From the NCBI RefSeq assembly GCF_030410375.1, contig NZ_JAUHHE010000002.1, forward strand, positions 62,001-126,000: 64,000 nucleotides of DNA, in the 5' to 3' direction. The notes under the pieces are model-generated. The model saw nothing but the letters and a program-made list of their open reading frames with translations. It was not told the origin of the DNA and ran no database searches. Origin of the DNA: Zwartia vadi (lineage in GTDB: Bacteria; Pseudomonadota; Gammaproteobacteria; Burkholderiales; Burkholderiaceae_B). This document shows positions 39,878 through 49,990 of this stretch, in pieces (within the stretch, counting starts at the first letter, position 1; every line of letters starts with the position of its first letter). The position numbers and the translations under genes were made by a program.

Positions 39878-41089
39878 CTAGCGCTTGGTAACTGGGTAGT
39901 GTTGACGAACAAAGTCAGCAATCCGGTGAGCGCCTTCAACGCAGTCAGCAAGTGGAGCAACCAGCGCAATCCGTACGCGATTCAAACCTGGATTGACACC
40001 ATTGACAATGCGTCCGACATAGCTACCGGGTAACAAGGTGACATTGGTGTGAGTGAGAAGCTCTTTCACAAACTTGTCATCGGGTCCTGGCGTACCAGCC
40101 CAAAGGTAAAAGGATGCGTCCGGGCGCTCGACATCAAGCACGGGCTGTAGGATGGGCAAGACTGCATCAAATTTAGCTCGATATTGCGCGCGGTTTTCAA
40201 TTACGTGTGCCTCATCATTCCATGCGGCAATGCTTGCGGCAGAGACGACTGGAGAAAGGGCGCTACCGTGGTAGGTGCGATAGAGCAAAAATTTATCGAT
40301 AAGTTGTGCATCGCCCGCGACAAAACCAGAACGCATGCCTGGCACGTTGGAGCGCTTTGACAGACTTGAAAAGCTCATCAAATTACGGAAGTCGTGACGC
40401 CCAAGCTGATAGGCGGCCTGCATACCACCTAACGGAGGATTATCCTCGTCGAGATATATCTCGGAATAGCATTCGTCAGAGGCAATGACAAAACCGTACT
40501 GATCGGAGAGTTCGAACAGGATTTTCCAATCAGACAAAGGCATGACATTGCCTGCTGGATTACCTGGCGAGCAGACAAATAACAGTTGCGTGCGCGCCCA
40601 CACTTCACTGGGCACCGTTGTCCAGTCGCAACGAAAATTTTTGGCGGGGTCCGAGTTGACGTAAAAAGGCGTTGCGCCTCCTAATAGCGCAGCACCCTCA
40701 TAAATTTGGTAGAAAGGGTTTGGACAAACCACCAAACCCTCTTTCGTGTCATCAAGAATAACTTGACCAAAGGCAAATAACGCTTCGCGTGAGCCGAGTG
40801 CTGGCAAAATTTGTGTTTCAGGGTCAGGACAGGGAATGCCGTAGCGTTTGCCGATCCAACTGCTGATTGCCTGGCGTAATTTGGGATCGCCCTTAGTGGG
40901 AGGATAGACAGACAACCCGTCGAGTCCGTTCATGATTGCAGTTTTCACGCAGTCAGGGGCGGGGTGCTTGGGTTCACCAATTGAGAGATTGATTGGCCGC
41001 AAGCCCGAGGCGGCAGGATTTGACTGCGCGAGCAACGCACGCAATTTTTCAAAAGGATAGGGCTGTAAAGTATCGAGGCGCGGATTCAT
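39878..41089 (-). CDS. dapC: Succinyldiaminopimelate transaminase
   Basis: A 403-residue class I PLP aminotransferase. Motifs include [23 protein letters not shown] and the PLP lysine in [16 protein letters not shown]. It forms N-succinyl-LL-2,6-diaminopimelate, using the product of dapD downstream. The assignment as DapC rests on the adjacent dapD as well as sequence. The promoter region is shared with the divergent tRNA-Leu. Confidence 0.93.
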   Translation of the reverse strand: MNPRLDTLQPYPFEKLRALLAQSNPAASGLRPINLSIGEPKHPAPDCVKTAIMNGLDGLSVYPPTKGDPKLRQAISSWIGKRYGIPCPDPETQILPALGSREALFAFGQVILDDTKEGLVVCPNPFYQIYEGAALLGGATPFYVNSDPAKNFRCDWTTVPSEVWARTQLLFVCSPGNPAGNVMPLSDWKILFELSDQYGFVIASDECYSEIYLDEDNPPLGGMQAAYQLGRHDFRNLMSFSSLSKRSNVPGMRSGFVAGDAQLIDKFLLYRTYHGSALSPVVSAASIAAWNDEAHVIENRAQYRAKFDAVLPILQPVLDVERPDASFYLWAGTPGPDDKFVKELLTHTNVTLLPGSYVGRIVNGVNPGLNRVRIALVAPLADCVEGAHRIADFVRQHYPVTKR

Positions 41090-41147
41090 TCGGACATTTT
41101 AACCAGTTGCTCGACAGGGTGGGGCGGAAAACCCGCCTAGTGTGCGC

Positions 41148-41153
41148 TACAAT
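41148..41153 (+). promoter_or_regulatory. Candidate -10 box of the tRNA-Leu gene
   Basis: TACAAT, a 5 of 6 match to the consensus, ends 11 bases before the tRNA 5' end, followed by a GC-containing start region. The -35 region is weak. Confidence 0.4.
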
Positions 41154-41164
41154 GTCTGGCTATT

Positions 41165-41251
41165 GCGAAGGTGGCGAAATTGGTAGACGCACCAGGTTTA
41201 GGTCCTGACGCCGTAAAAGGTGTGCGGGTTCGAGTCCCGCCCTTCGCACCA
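41165..41251 (+). tRNA. tRNA-Leu (anticodon UAG)
   Basis: The 5' end GCGAAGG (41165-41171) pairs perfectly with CCTTCGC (41241-41247), followed by A and an encoded CCA. The anticodon loop TTTAGGT gives anticodon UAG, closed by CAGG/CCTG. The T loop GTTCGAGTC and a long variable arm are visible, as expected for a class II leucine tRNA. It lies just upstream of tig. Confidence 0.97.
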
Positions 41252-41318
41252 ACCCCGTACCTTTACTCGGCGTGGGCTGTTTGCTGCGCTTTCCGTCCTC
41301 TTTGTTTGGTAGATTTTC

Positions 41319-42629
41319 ATGCAACCTGTGGTTGAAACCCTTTCCGGCCTAGAGCGCCGCATTGAAATCTCGGTCTTGTTGGCCGACGTCGAAAAAGCTG
41401 TTCAGGCTGAACTCAAGCGAGTGTCCCGGACTGCTAAAGCCCCTGGTTTTCGTCCTGGAAAAGTTCCAATGGCGATGCTTGAGCGCACCCATGCTGCCGG
41501 TATTCGTTATGACACGATCAACAGTAAGGTCGGTCAGGCGTTTGAGCAGGCTATCGAAGCCTCCGGTTTACGTATCGCTGGTGCCCCCAAGCTTGAGCCC
41601 AAGACTGAGGGGACTCCTGAGGGTACTTTGGCGTTTTACGCAGTATTCGAGGTTTACCCCGAGGTGACCCTTCCCGATTTGTCAACGCTCAAAATCAAAC
41701 GTGCCGTGACGCCTGTCGGAGACGCAGAAGTCCAAAGCACTGTGGACATCCTGCGCAAGCAGCGTGCTGAGTATGTTGCCCGCGAAGGTCGCGCAGCGAC
41801 TGACGAGGACCGTGTCACGTTGGATTTTGCTGGCACGATCGAAGGCGTGCCGTTTGATGGTGGCAAGGCAGAGGATTTCCCCTTTGTATTGGGTCAGGGC
41901 CGAATGTTGCCCGAGTTTGAAGTGGCCGTGCGCGGCTTGAAAGCCGGCGAGTCTAAGGTGTTCACCTTGGTATTCCCAGCTGATTACGGTAGCAAGGACG
42001 TTGCTGGTAAGACAGCTGAGTTCACGATCAAGGTTAAAGAAGTTGCCGAGCCTATTTTGCCCGTTGTGGACGCAGAGTTCGCTAAATCCTTGGGTCAGAC
42101 AGAAGGCGATGTAGAGAAATTGATGGCAGATATTCGCGGCAATATTGAGCGCGAAGTCAAAGCCCGTACCCTTGCACGCACCAAAAACAGTGTCATGGAC
42201 GCTTTGATTAGCGCCGCAAGCTTTGACGTACCAAAATCTCTCGTTGAAAGCGAGTGTCAGGCGCGCGTGCAAGCTGCCCGTGCCGAGTTGACACAGCGTG
42301 GTGTACCCAATGCTGACAAAATGCCTATTCCCGCTGATGCTTTTACCGCTGAAGCCGAGCGTCGTGTACGCTTAGGACTGCTGGTGTCTGAGCTCGTTCA
42401 AAAAGCGCAACTCCAGGCTAAGCCTGAGCAGGTTCGCGCTCGCATTGAGGAGTTTGCTGCCAATTATGAAAAGCCTGCTGAAGTTGTGAGCTACTATCTT
42501 TCAGATCGTGCTCGCCGTTCTGAGGTCGAGGGCATCGTGCTTGAGGACAACGTTGTCCAACATGCGCTGGCTCAGGCTCAGGTCGAAGACGAGCAGGTGC
42601 CCTTTGATCAAGTGATGGGAACAACCTAA
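41319..42629 (+). CDS. tig: Trigger factor chaperone
   Basis: A 436-residue ribosome-bound chaperone and prolyl isomerase. The ribosome-binding signature lies at about residues 38-50 (TAKAPGFRPGKVP). The PPIase domain (about 160-245) has DRVTLDFAGTIEGVPFDGG. The helical C-terminal chaperone domain follows. Its TAA is directly followed by the ATG of clpP with no gap, suggesting coupled translation. Confidence 0.97.
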   Translation: MQPVVETLSGLERRIEISVLLADVEKAVQAELKRVSRTAKAPGFRPGKVPMAMLERTHAAGIRYDTINSKVGQAFEQAIEASGLRIAGAPKLEPKTEGTPEGTLAFYAVFEVYPEVTLPDLSTLKIKRAVTPVGDAEVQSTVDILRKQRAEYVAREGRAATDEDRVTLDFAGTIEGVPFDGGKAEDFPFVLGQGRMLPEFEVAVRGLKAGESKVFTLVFPADYGSKDVAGKTAEFTIKVKEVAEPILPVVDAEFAKSLGQTEGDVEKLMADIRGNIEREVKARTLARTKNSVMDALISAASFDVPKSLVESECQARVQAARAELTQRGVPNADKMPIPADAFTAEAERRVRLGLLVSELVQKAQLQAKPEQVRARIEEFAANYEKPAEVVSYYLSDRARRSEVEGIVLEDNVVQHALAQAQVEDEQVPFDQVMGTT

Positions 42630-43286
42630 ATGCAACGTTTTACCGATTTTTATGCATCCATGCACGGTGGCGCATCTGTCACACCCACCGGGCTTGGTTA
42701 CATACCGATGGTTGTCGAACAATCGGGCCGTGGTGAGCGCTCCTATGATATTTACTCACGCCTGCTCAAAGAGCGCGTGATTTTTTTGGTGGGACCGGTT
42801 AATGACCATTCCGCCAATTTGGTGGTGGCGCAATTGTTGTTTTTAGAATCTGAAAATCCTGACAAGGATGTCGCGCTCTATATCAACTCACCTGGTGGAT
42901 CGGTATACGCTGGCATGGCGATCTACGACACCATGCGTTTTATCAAACCAGAGGTTTCCACGCTCTGCACGGGTCTCGCTGCAAGCATGGGAGCTTTCTT
43001 ATTGGCTGCCGGGCAAAAGGGCAAGCGCTTTTCCTTGCCCAATTCCCGCATCATGATTCATCAGCCCTCAGGCGGCGCCCAAGGCCAAGCCTCTGATATT
43101 CAGATTCAGGCCAGAGAGATTCTTGATCTGCGCGAGCGTTTAAACCAGATGCTTGCCGAACACACTGGCCAATCAGTTGAGCGTATCGGAATCGATACTG
43201 AGCGAGACAACTTCATGTCGGCACCAGACGCTGTTGCATATGGTTTGATCGATAAAGTACTGACTTCACGCGCGGATTCTGTTTAA
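42630..43286 (+). CDS. clpP: ATP-dependent Clp protease proteolytic subunit
   Basis: A 218-residue serine protease with catalytic S119 (GLAASMGAF), H144 (IMIHQPSGG) and D193. The N-terminal stretch before [11 protein letters not shown] is probably a short propeptide removed by self-processing. It forms the tetradecameric chamber used by ClpX (next gene) and ClpA (17.5 kb). The length is slightly above the E. coli protein (207). Confidence 0.97.
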   Translation: MQRFTDFYASMHGGASVTPTGLGYIPMVVEQSGRGERSYDIYSRLLKERVIFLVGPVNDHSANLVVAQLLFLESENPDKDVALYINSPGGSVYAGMAIYDTMRFIKPEVSTLCTGLAASMGAFLLAAGQKGKRFSLPNSRIMIHQPSGGAQGQASDIQIQAREILDLRERLNQMLAEHTGQSVERIGIDTERDNFMSAPDAVAYGLIDKVLTSRADSV

Positions 43287-43319
43287 TAGACACTCCGGCC
43301 TATGACCGACAGGAACGAT

Positions 43320-44618
43320 ATGTCCGAAATTAAAGGATCTGCACCGACTAAGGTCTTGCATTGTTCATTTTGCAACAAGGCGCAGCATGAAGTTCGCAAG
43401 CTGATCGCGGGTCCTTCAGTGTTTGTGTGTGATGAGTGTATTGATTTATGCAATGACATCATCCGTGAGGAAGCCCAAGCGAGCGCAAAGGAGTCGATCA
43501 AGACTGATTTGCCTACACCCGCTGAGATCAAAGCCTTTTTAGACCAATATGTGATCGGGCAAACCGCACCTAAGCGAGTGCTGGCGGTTGCTGTGTATAA
43601 CCACTACAAACGCTTGCGCCATGGTGAGATCAAGGGTGATGGCGTTGAGTTGTCAAAGAGCAATATCTTGCTGATTGGCCCAACGGGTTCCGGCAAGACA
43701 CTGCTCGCCCAGACCCTTGCGCGACAGCTTAATGTTCCTTTTGTGATGGCTGATGCGACGACACTCACTGAGGCGGGTTATGTAGGTGAGGACGTTGAAA
43801 ACATCATTCAAAAGCTCCTGCAAAACTGTAATTATGAGGTTGATAAAGCTCAGCGCGCCATCGTGTATATCGATGAGATCGACAAAATATCCCGAAAGGC
43901 AGATAACCCCTCCATTACGCGTGATGTATCTGGAGAGGGTGTTCAGCAGGCTTTGCTAAAGCTCATCGAAGGAACTGTAGCTTCCGTTCCTCCCCAGGGC
44001 GGTCGTAAGCACCCTAACCAGGACTTTGTACAAGTTGACACGACAAATATTCTCTTTATCGTTGGTGGTGCTTTCGACGGTTTAGAAAAAGTTATTCGAA
44101 ATCGTACTGAACGCTCAGGCATTGGGTTTGGCGCATCAGTCGAGTCGAAAGTCGAACGTTCGACGGGTGATACATTTCTCGAGGTTGAGCCTGAGGATTT
44201 AGTCAAATTTGGTTTGATTCCTGAACTGGTCGGACGTTTGCCTGTTATTGCGACTTTGCAAGAGCTCGACGAAGAAACTTTGATGCAAATCTTGACTGAG
44301 CCTAAAAACGCAGTCGTCAAACAGTTTCAAAAGCTATTTGCCATGGAAGGAGCGGAACTAGAAATTCGCCCCGATGCGCTCAAGGCAATCGCCCGCAAGG
44401 CAATTAAACGCAAAACAGGTGCGCGTGGCTTGCGCTCAATACTTGAGTCCGCACTACTGGATACGATGTATGAGTTGCCAACACAGGGTAATATCAAACG
44501 TGTTGTGCTTGATGAATCTGCAATTTCTGGCGAGGGTAAACCTTTGTTGGTATATGCTGATGAAAATGAAGCAAAACCCGAAGCGAAAAAACCTGGTCTG
44601 AGGGATGCTGCTGCTTAA
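43320..44618 (+). CDS. clpX: ATP-dependent Clp protease ATP-binding subunit ClpX
   Basis: I chose the ATG at 43320 (432 residues) because AGGAA lies at a proper distance before it; an ATG at 43302 adds six residues. The N-terminal zinc domain has CSFC and CDEC pairs. The AAA+ module has GPTGSGKT and the pore loop region GYVGEDVEN. It unfolds substrates for ClpP. A terminator follows at 44675. Confidence 0.97.
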   Translation: MSEIKGSAPTKVLHCSFCNKAQHEVRKLIAGPSVFVCDECIDLCNDIIREEAQASAKESIKTDLPTPAEIKAFLDQYVIGQTAPKRVLAVAVYNHYKRLRHGEIKGDGVELSKSNILLIGPTGSGKTLLAQTLARQLNVPFVMADATTLTEAGYVGEDVENIIQKLLQNCNYEVDKAQRAIVYIDEIDKISRKADNPSITRDVSGEGVQQALLKLIEGTVASVPPQGGRKHPNQDFVQVDTTNILFIVGGAFDGLEKVIRNRTERSGIGFGASVESKVERSTGDTFLEVEPEDLVKFGLIPELVGRLPVIATLQELDEETLMQILTEPKNAVVKQFQKLFAMEGAELEIRPDALKAIARKAIKRKTGARGLRSILESALLDTMYELPTQGNIKRVVLDESAISGEGKPLLVYADENEAKPEAKKPGLRDAAA

Positions 44619-44674
44619 TTGCTTTAAGGAGTTGGAGTGTGGGGAGTCTCAAGCCTCCTGCACTTGAAGTTCCC

Positions 44675-44700
44675 AGCCCCTTCTTAGGGGCTTTTGCTTT
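44675..44700 (+). terminator. Intrinsic terminator after clpX
   Basis: AGCCCCT (44675-44681) pairs with AGGGGCT (44686-44692) across a 4-base loop, followed by TTTGCTTTT. It closes the tig-clpP-clpX unit and separates it from lon. Confidence 0.82.
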
Positions 44701-44715
44701 TATAGGGGTATCTAA

Positions 44716-44743
44716 CTTGAAATTTAGGCTATTGTCCCAATAA
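44716..44743 (+). promoter_or_regulatory. Heat-shock (sigma-32 type) promoter of lon
   Basis: CTTGAAA (44716-44722) is followed after 13 bases by CCCAATAA (44736-44743), close to the sigma-32 consensus CTTGAAA and CCCCAT-T. It lies about 75-100 bases upstream of lon and beyond the clpX terminator. Heat induction is inferred. Confidence 0.7.
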
Positions 44744-44819
44744 CGAAGCTATTCGTAGAAACACGGGCTTTGTATCGGCCGCCCTATAGGATTTGCCGAG
44801 TTTTTCTTAGGAGGACATC

Positions 44820-47270
44820 ATGTCCGGACATCAGACCTTGCCTTCTGACCCCATTAATTTGCCCTTGTTGCCGTTACGCGACGTTGTCGTGTTTCCACAC
44901 ATGGTTATCCCCCTCTTTGTGGGGCGCCCACGCTCGATTCGCGCACTTGAAGCCGCGATGGAAGCGGGTAAAAGTATTATGCTTGCCGCACAAAAATCAG
45001 CTGGAAAAGACGATCCTACCCCTGATGACGTCTATGAAATTGGCTGTGTGGCGACTATTCTCCAAATGCTCAAGCTTCCCGATGGCACCGTCAAGGTGTT
45101 AGTTGAGGGTGCTCAACGTGCGCGTGTCACGAGCATTCAGGACGCTGACACACATTTCACCTCTGAGTTGGTGCCGATTGCTCCAGATGCAACTACTGGA
45201 GCGGAGATCGAGGCTTTACGCCGCGCAATCGTGAGTCAGTTTGAACAGTATGTAAAGTTAAATAAAAAGATTCCTCCAGAGATTTTGACCTCTCTTGCTG
45301 GTATCGATGATGCAGGTCGCCTGGCAGATACGATCGCTGCCCATCTGCCTCTTAAACTCGAGCAGAAACAAAAGATGCTCGAGATCATTTCGACCTCTGA
45401 GAGACTTGAGGCGTTGTTGTCTCAGCTTGAAACTGAGATTGATATTCTGCAGGTTGAAAAGCGTATTCGTGGCCGCGTCAAAAAGCAGATGGAAAAAAGC
45501 CAGCGTGATTACTATTTGAACGAGCAGGTTAAAGCGATTCAAAAGGAGCTTGGCGAAGGCGAAGAGGGCGCTGACATTGAAGAGCTCGAGAAAAAAATCG
45601 AAGCAGCTCATCTCCCAAAAGATGCTCGCAAGAAAGTGGATGGTGAGCTTAAAAAACTCAAGCTCATGTCGCCCATGTCGGCAGAGGCGACTGTTGTCCG
45701 CAATTACATTGATACAGTGATCGCCTTACCTTGGCGCAAAAAGAGTAAGGTTAACAACTCCATTCCTAATGCTGAAAGCGTCCTCGACAATGATCACTAC
45801 GGTTTGGATAAAGTTAAAGAGCGTATCCTTGAGTATCTTGCTGTGCAACAGCGCGTTGACAAGGTAAAAGCTCCGATTCTGTGTTTGGTCGGCCCACCAG
45901 GGGTTGGAAAGACCTCCTTGGGTCAATCGATTGCAAAAGCGACGAATCGTAAGTTCATACGCATGGCCTTGGGTGGCGTGCGTGACGAAGCTGAAATTCG
46001 CGGACACAGACGGACCTACATTGGTTCGATGCCTGGAAAAATTTTGCAAAACATGTCCAAAGTTGCAGTGCGCAATCCACTTTTCTTGCTCGATGAGATC
46101 GATAAACTGGGCATGGACTTCCGTGGTGATCCAGCGTCAGCATTGCTTGAGGTGCTTGATCCCGAACAGAATCATACCTTTCAAGATCACTACGTTGAGG
46201 TTGATTTTGACCTCTCCGATGTAATGTTTGTCGCGACAAGCAATACTTTGAATATTCCTCCAGCATTGTTGGATCGTATGGAAGTGATTCGTCTGTCGGG
46301 TTACACCGAAGATGAAAAAATACATATCGCGATGGATCATTTGATTCCAAAAGTCATGAAGAATAATGGCGTCAAGCCCGAAGAGCTGGTGGTAGAAGAG
46401 TCAGCGATTCGTGACATTATTCGTTACTACACACGCGAAGCTGGTGTACGTTCACTTGAGCGCGACATCGGTAAGATTTGTCGCAAAGTTGTCAAGAAGC
46501 TTCTCGCTGAAAACGAGGAAAGAAAGGCGACAAAATCGTCCGAGCCTGTTGCGAAGGTTGTGGTGACCTCAGAAAACTTGAACGACTACCTTGGTGTGCG
46601 TCGTTACAATTTTGGTATGGCTGAAAAGGAAAACCAGATTGGCCAGGTAACCGGCTTGGCATGGACTGAGGTGGGTGGTGATTTGCTCACGATTGAAGTG
46701 GCTGACATGCCTGGTAAAGGTGTGATTCAACGCACGGGTTCGATTGGCGATGTGATGAAAGAGTCTGTCGAAGCTGCCCGCAGTGTGGTGCGTGCTCGTG
46801 CAGCGAGATTGGGCATCATGGATTCCGTGTTTGAAAAACGTGACATCCACGTCCACTTTCCTGAAGGCGCTACACCTAAAGACGGCCCCTCTGCTGGTAT
46901 CGCCATCACCACCGCGATTGTTTCTGCTTTGACACATATTCCTGTGCGGGCGGACGTAGCCATGACGGGTGAGATCACGCTGCGGGGCGAAGTTCTTGCA
47001 ATTGGCGGGCTCAAAGAAAAGCTTTTGGCTGCGCATCGTGGTGGAATCAAGACGGTGCTCATTCCTGAGGAAAACGTCAAGGATTTGGCAGAGATTCCAG
47101 ATAATGTGAAAAATCATCTGGAAATCGTGCCGGTTCGCTGGATTGACAAGGTGTTGGAGGTTGCGCTTTCTGAGCCAACAAAACCTCTTCCTGAGGAGAC
47201 TGTCATTGCCAAGGAGGTTGTGGCAAAAACGGAAACAACTGCAACAACGGATCCCGTGATCAAGCACTAG
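44820..47270 (+). CDS. lon: ATP-dependent protease La
   Basis: An 816-residue AAA+ serine protease of the LonA type. The N-terminal substrate domain (about 10-205) starts with [13 protein letters not shown]. Walker A is GPPGVGKTS. The catalytic dyad is S691 (DGPSAG) and K734 (LKEKLL), 43 residues apart as in E. coli. An ATG preceded by AGGAGG supports the start. A sigma-32-like promoter lies upstream. It removes misfolded and short-lived regulatory proteins. Confidence 0.98.
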   Translation: MSGHQTLPSDPINLPLLPLRDVVVFPHMVIPLFVGRPRSIRALEAAMEAGKSIMLAAQKSAGKDDPTPDDVYEIGCVATILQMLKLPDGTVKVLVEGAQRARVTSIQDADTHFTSELVPIAPDATTGAEIEALRRAIVSQFEQYVKLNKKIPPEILTSLAGIDDAGRLADTIAAHLPLKLEQKQKMLEIISTSERLEALLSQLETEIDILQVEKRIRGRVKKQMEKSQRDYYLNEQVKAIQKELGEGEEGADIEELEKKIEAAHLPKDARKKVDGELKKLKLMSPMSAEATVVRNYIDTVIALPWRKKSKVNNSIPNAESVLDNDHYGLDKVKERILEYLAVQQRVDKVKAPILCLVGPPGVGKTSLGQSIAKATNRKFIRMALGGVRDEAEIRGHRRTYIGSMPGKILQNMSKVAVRNPLFLLDEIDKLGMDFRGDPASALLEVLDPEQNHTFQDHYVEVDFDLSDVMFVATSNTLNIPPALLDRMEVIRLSGYTEDEKIHIAMDHLIPKVMKNNGVKPEELVVEESAIRDIIRYYTREAGVRSLERDIGKICRKVVKKLLAENEERKATKSSEPVAKVVVTSENLNDYLGVRRYNFGMAEKENQIGQVTGLAWTEVGGDLLTIEVADMPGKGVIQRTGSIGDVMKESVEAARSVVRARAARLGIMDSVFEKRDIHVHFPEGATPKDGPSAGIAITTAIVSALTHIPVRADVAMTGEITLRGEVLAIGGLKEKLLAAHRGGIKTVLIPEENVKDLAEIPDNVKNHLEIVPVRWIDKVLEVALSEPTKPLPEETVIAKEVVAKTETTATTDPVIKH

Positions 47271-47288
47271 GTGATTGTGGACTGATTC

Positions 47289-47678
47289 ATGCAAGTTTTT
47301 GTTGATTCGGTTCGCCTTGACAAGTGGCTCTGGGCAGCCCGCTTTTTTAAATCACGTACCTTGGCCGTGAGCGCGATCGATACTGGTCGCGTTCTCGTCA
47401 ATAACGAGCGGGCTAAACCCGCTCGTTTAATTAAAGTTGGCGAGCGCCTAAAGATCAGTCGGGAACAGGAGCGTTTCGAACTCGTCGTGAAGGGAATTAG
47501 TGAGCAGCGAAAATCTGCACCACTTGCAAGACTTCTTTATGAAGAGACACCGGAAAGTTTGCTGACCCGGCAAACTGCCGCAGAAAATAGGCGGTTTTAC
47601 AGTGAACCCTCTCAGGACATTGCTGGTCGTCCTACAAAACGTAATCGTCGCGCACTGGAAAGATGGAGGGACAATTAA
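47289..47678 (+). CDS. hslR: S4-domain heat-shock protein (Hsp15-like)
   Basis: A 129-residue RNA-binding protein. The S4 domain at about residues 8-65 starts with VRLDKWLWAARFFKSRTLA and includes GRVLVNNERAKPARLI. The C-terminal tail is highly basic (RPTKRNRRALERWR). Hsp15 rescues stalled 50S subunits carrying peptidyl-tRNA after heat shock. It follows lon by 18 bases and so may share its heat-shock promoter. Confidence 0.9.
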   Translation: MQVFVDSVRLDKWLWAARFFKSRTLAVSAIDTGRVLVNNERAKPARLIKVGERLKISREQERFELVVKGISEQRKSAPLARLLYEETPESLLTRQTAAENRRFYSEPSQDIAGRPTKRNRRALERWRDN

Positions 47679-47728
47679 AAGCTTGACACATTCTTGTCAA
47701 ACTTTGAGCCACTAAAAAGCTCCTTCTA

Positions 47729-48463
47729 TCAGTGCAGTGGGGTATTGCGAATAAGACCCAAGGCAATCCCTTCAACTGAGAAGTCTTGGCCTGGTTGAAT
47801 CACGATCGGATCAAAATCGGGATTTTCTGGAAGAAGTTCGATGTGATTACCCTTTTTGTTTAAACGCTTGACAGTGACTTCATCGTCAATGCGGGCAACG
47901 ATAATCTGTCCGTTGCGTGCATCACTCGTTTTTTTAATGGCCAGCAGGTCACCATCCAAAATACCCACATCACGCATGCTCAAGCCTTTCACTTTTAGTA
48001 GGTAATCGGGCTTTTGTTCAAATAGGTTTGGATCAACGGAAATTTCTTTTTCGATATTTTCCGCGGCTAGCATCGGGTAGCCTGCTGCAACGCGTCCCAC
48101 TAGAGGAACCAGCGTGTGCCCCATGTCGGGTAGTGTGCTGAGTTGAGTGCGCGAGGTTTGTACACGCGTTTGATCGTCAGCGCTGTCGAGATTGGCTGAC
48201 GACTCTAGGTCGTGATCAGAATCCGAATGAAACTCTGCAGCAGTTTCGGTCAAACGAATGCCACGTGATGCTCCAGCAGTCAGCTCGATGACGCCTTTGC
48301 GCGCCAGCGCCCTGAGATGATCCTCCGCAGCATTGGCCGATTTAAAACCGAGCTTTTGAGCGATCTCCGCGCGAGTAGGAGGAAATCCAGTACTTGTCAG
48401 TGCCTCACGGATGAGATCCAGGATTTGTTGCTGTCGATCTGTCAGTTTGATTGTCACGGTCAA
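47729..48463 (-). CDS. lexA: LexA repressor
   Basis: A 244-residue SOS repressor. The N-terminal winged HTH spans about 1-70 ([24 protein letters not shown]). The self-cleavage site is A127-G128 (VAAGYP), with catalytic S162 (GLSMRD) and K199 (VTVKRL). The linker between the HTH and the cleavage site, about residues 74-116, is acidic and about 43 residues longer than in E. coli LexA (202 residues). Two perfect LexA boxes lie upstream, so it is self-regulated. Confidence 0.96.
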   Translation of the reverse strand: MTVTIKLTDRQQQILDLIREALTSTGFPPTRAEIAQKLGFKSANAAEDHLRALARKGVIELTAGASRGIRLTETAAEFHSDSDHDLESSANLDSADDQTRVQTSRTQLSTLPDMGHTLVPLVGRVAAGYPMLAAENIEKEISVDPNLFEQKPDYLLKVKGLSMRDVGILDGDLLAIKKTSDARNGQIIVARIDDEVTVKRLNKKGNHIELLPENPDFDPIVIQPGQDFSVEGIALGLIRNTPLH

Positions 48464-48489
48464 GACCTTTGAGGCTGAAATGCCGATTG

Positions 48490-48505
48490 CTGTTTTTATA
48501 TACAG
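48490..48505. promoter_or_regulatory. LexA binding site 1 (SOS box)
   Basis: A perfect CTGT-N8-ACAG with AT-only centre, 27 bases upstream of the lexA start. It fits the gammaproteobacterial and betaproteobacterial SOS consensus. Confidence 0.88.
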
Positions 48506-48546
48506 TTAAGATTTTGCATCATTTTTTTATGCTTGGCAAATAATAT

Positions 48547-48562
48547 CTGTATAAAAAAACAG
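48547..48562. promoter_or_regulatory. LexA binding site 2 (SOS box)
   Basis: A second perfect CTGT-N8-ACAG, 57 bases upstream of site 1. It coincides with the T run of the aminotransferase terminator on the minus strand. Confidence 0.8.
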
Positions 48563-48584
48563 CTCCGCTATAACGGCGGAGCTG
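48551..48584 (-). terminator. Intrinsic terminator of the aspartate/aromatic aminotransferase gene
   Basis: On the minus strand a 9-bp stem (48576-48584 with 48560-48568) is followed by seven T. It lies about 45 bases after the stop of the gene at 48630 and stops read-through into lexA. Confidence 0.8.
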
Positions 48585-48629
48585 GTGAATGGGCTTTTCT
48601 TTGACAGCAAAGCGGTATTTTTAAGATAT

Positions 48630-49835
48630 TTAGCCTTTCATGACGCTTGCCATGGCTTTGGCGACTACGTCAATATTGTGGCTGTTCAGGGCGGCCACGC
48701 AAATTCGACCGCTGCTGACAGCGTAAATAGCGTGTTCTTCGCGCAAACGCTCGACTTGTGCTGCGGTCAGACCTGAAAATGAGAACATTCCACGTTGCTT
48801 CATGACAAAACTAAAGTCCTGAGTAACGCCATGTTGGGCGAGCTTCTCGACCAACTGCCGACGCATTAAACGAATGCGATCACGCATGCCAGCAAGCTCT
48901 TTATCCCACAGGGCAAAAAGCTCCGGGTTGTTCAGCACTGTTGAAACAATCGTGCCACCATGTGTAGGTGGATTGGAATAGTTTGTACGAATCACTCGCT
49001 TGACCTGACTGAGCACCCGGTTTGATTCGTCCTTGCTGCCAGTGACGATCGTCAGGGCACCCACACGCTCTCCATAAAGAGAGAAAGATTTTGAGAACGA
49101 GGAGCTGATGAACATCGTCATATCGTTTTCAGCGAATAGTCTGACTGCAGAGGCGTCTTGTTCCAAGCCATCGCCAAATCCTTGATAGGCGATGTCAAGG
49201 AACGGGATGAGGTGAGTGTCTTTAATGACTTTGGCGACCTCTCGCCACTGGTCTGTTGTCAGGTCGACACCAGTGGGGTTGTGGCAGCAAGCATGCAATA
49301 CAACCACGCTTTGAGCGGGCAGTGCTTTTAATGCGTTGAGCATGCCTTGAAAGTCGAGTCCGTGTGTGGCTGGATCGTAATAGGGATAGTTCACTACCTC
49401 AAAGCCTGCGCGCTCAAACAGAGCACGGTGGTTTTCCCAGCTTGGGTTGCTAATTGCGACCTTTGCATTCGGGACCAATTGCTTGATGAAGTCGGCACCG
49501 ATTTTCAGGGCGCCTGTTCCGCCAAGTGCTTGCATGGTCAGCACGCGTCCTGCCGCGATGAGCGGGGAGTTTTTACCAAGCACCAGCTCTTGTGCGCCTT
49601 TGTTGTAGCCAGCAATGCCTTCAATAGGCAAATAGCCCCTTGCCGCAGCGGCTTCGACGCGAGCAATCTCTGCCTTATGAACGGCTGAAAGAAGGGGAAT
49701 TTTGCCGTTGTCGTCATAATAGACGCCTACGCCAAGATTGACCTTGTGCGCCCGCGTATCGGCATTGAATTGTTCGTTGAGGCCCAAAATTGGATCGCGA
49801 GGGGCGAGTTCGACGGATTGAAAAAGAGTGCTCAT
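48630..49835 (-). CDS. tyrB: Aspartate/aromatic amino acid aminotransferase
   Basis: A 401-residue class I PLP aminotransferase of the E. coli AspC/TyrB type. The PLP lysine is K249 in SSSFSKSFSLYGERVG; CHNPTGVDLT near 184-193 and LDIAYQGFGDG near 213-223 hold cofactor residues. It transfers amino groups between aspartate or aromatic amino acids and 2-oxoglutarate. AspC and TyrB cannot be separated with certainty here. It is divergent from uvrB. Confidence 0.88.
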   Translation of the reverse strand: MSTLFQSVELAPRDPILGLNEQFNADTRAHKVNLGVGVYYDDNGKIPLLSAVHKAEIARVEAAAARGYLPIEGIAGYNKGAQELVLGKNSPLIAAGRVLTMQALGGTGALKIGADFIKQLVPNAKVAISNPSWENHRALFERAGFEVVNYPYYDPATHGLDFQGMLNALKALPAQSVVVLHACCHNPTGVDLTTDQWREVAKVIKDTHLIPFLDIAYQGFGDGLEQDASAVRLFAENDMTMFISSSFSKSFSLYGERVGALTIVTGSKDESNRVLSQVKRVIRTNYSNPPTHGGTIVSTVLNNPELFALWDKELAGMRDRIRLMRRQLVEKLAQHGVTQDFSFVMKQRGMFSFSGLTAAQVERLREEHAIYAVSSGRICVAALNSHNIDVVAKAMASVMKG

Positions 49836-49990
49836 TTAGGTGTCAATAGAAGAGAGGAGCTGGAGGGTTGAAGCGAATAATAATTTTGTGATTTTAATAA
49901 CATTATTGGCATTGGGTGGACGCTGCGCAGATCTGGGGACATAATAAGCGGTTGGCCCCGCATCCGAGGGGTTTCCCGAATAAGTCTAGC

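Noticed and set aside
41682..42272. Long minus-strand frame inside tig
   Set aside because: It is antisense to trigger factor, has no family motif and no ribosome site.
46569..47294. Long minus-strand frame inside lon
   Set aside because: Composition is rich in His, Arg and Cys as expected from antisense reading of lon; no recognisable domain.
47683..47700. Hairpin TTGACA/TGTCAA after hslR as a terminator
   Set aside because: Only 6 bp, AT-rich and without a T run; too weak to support.
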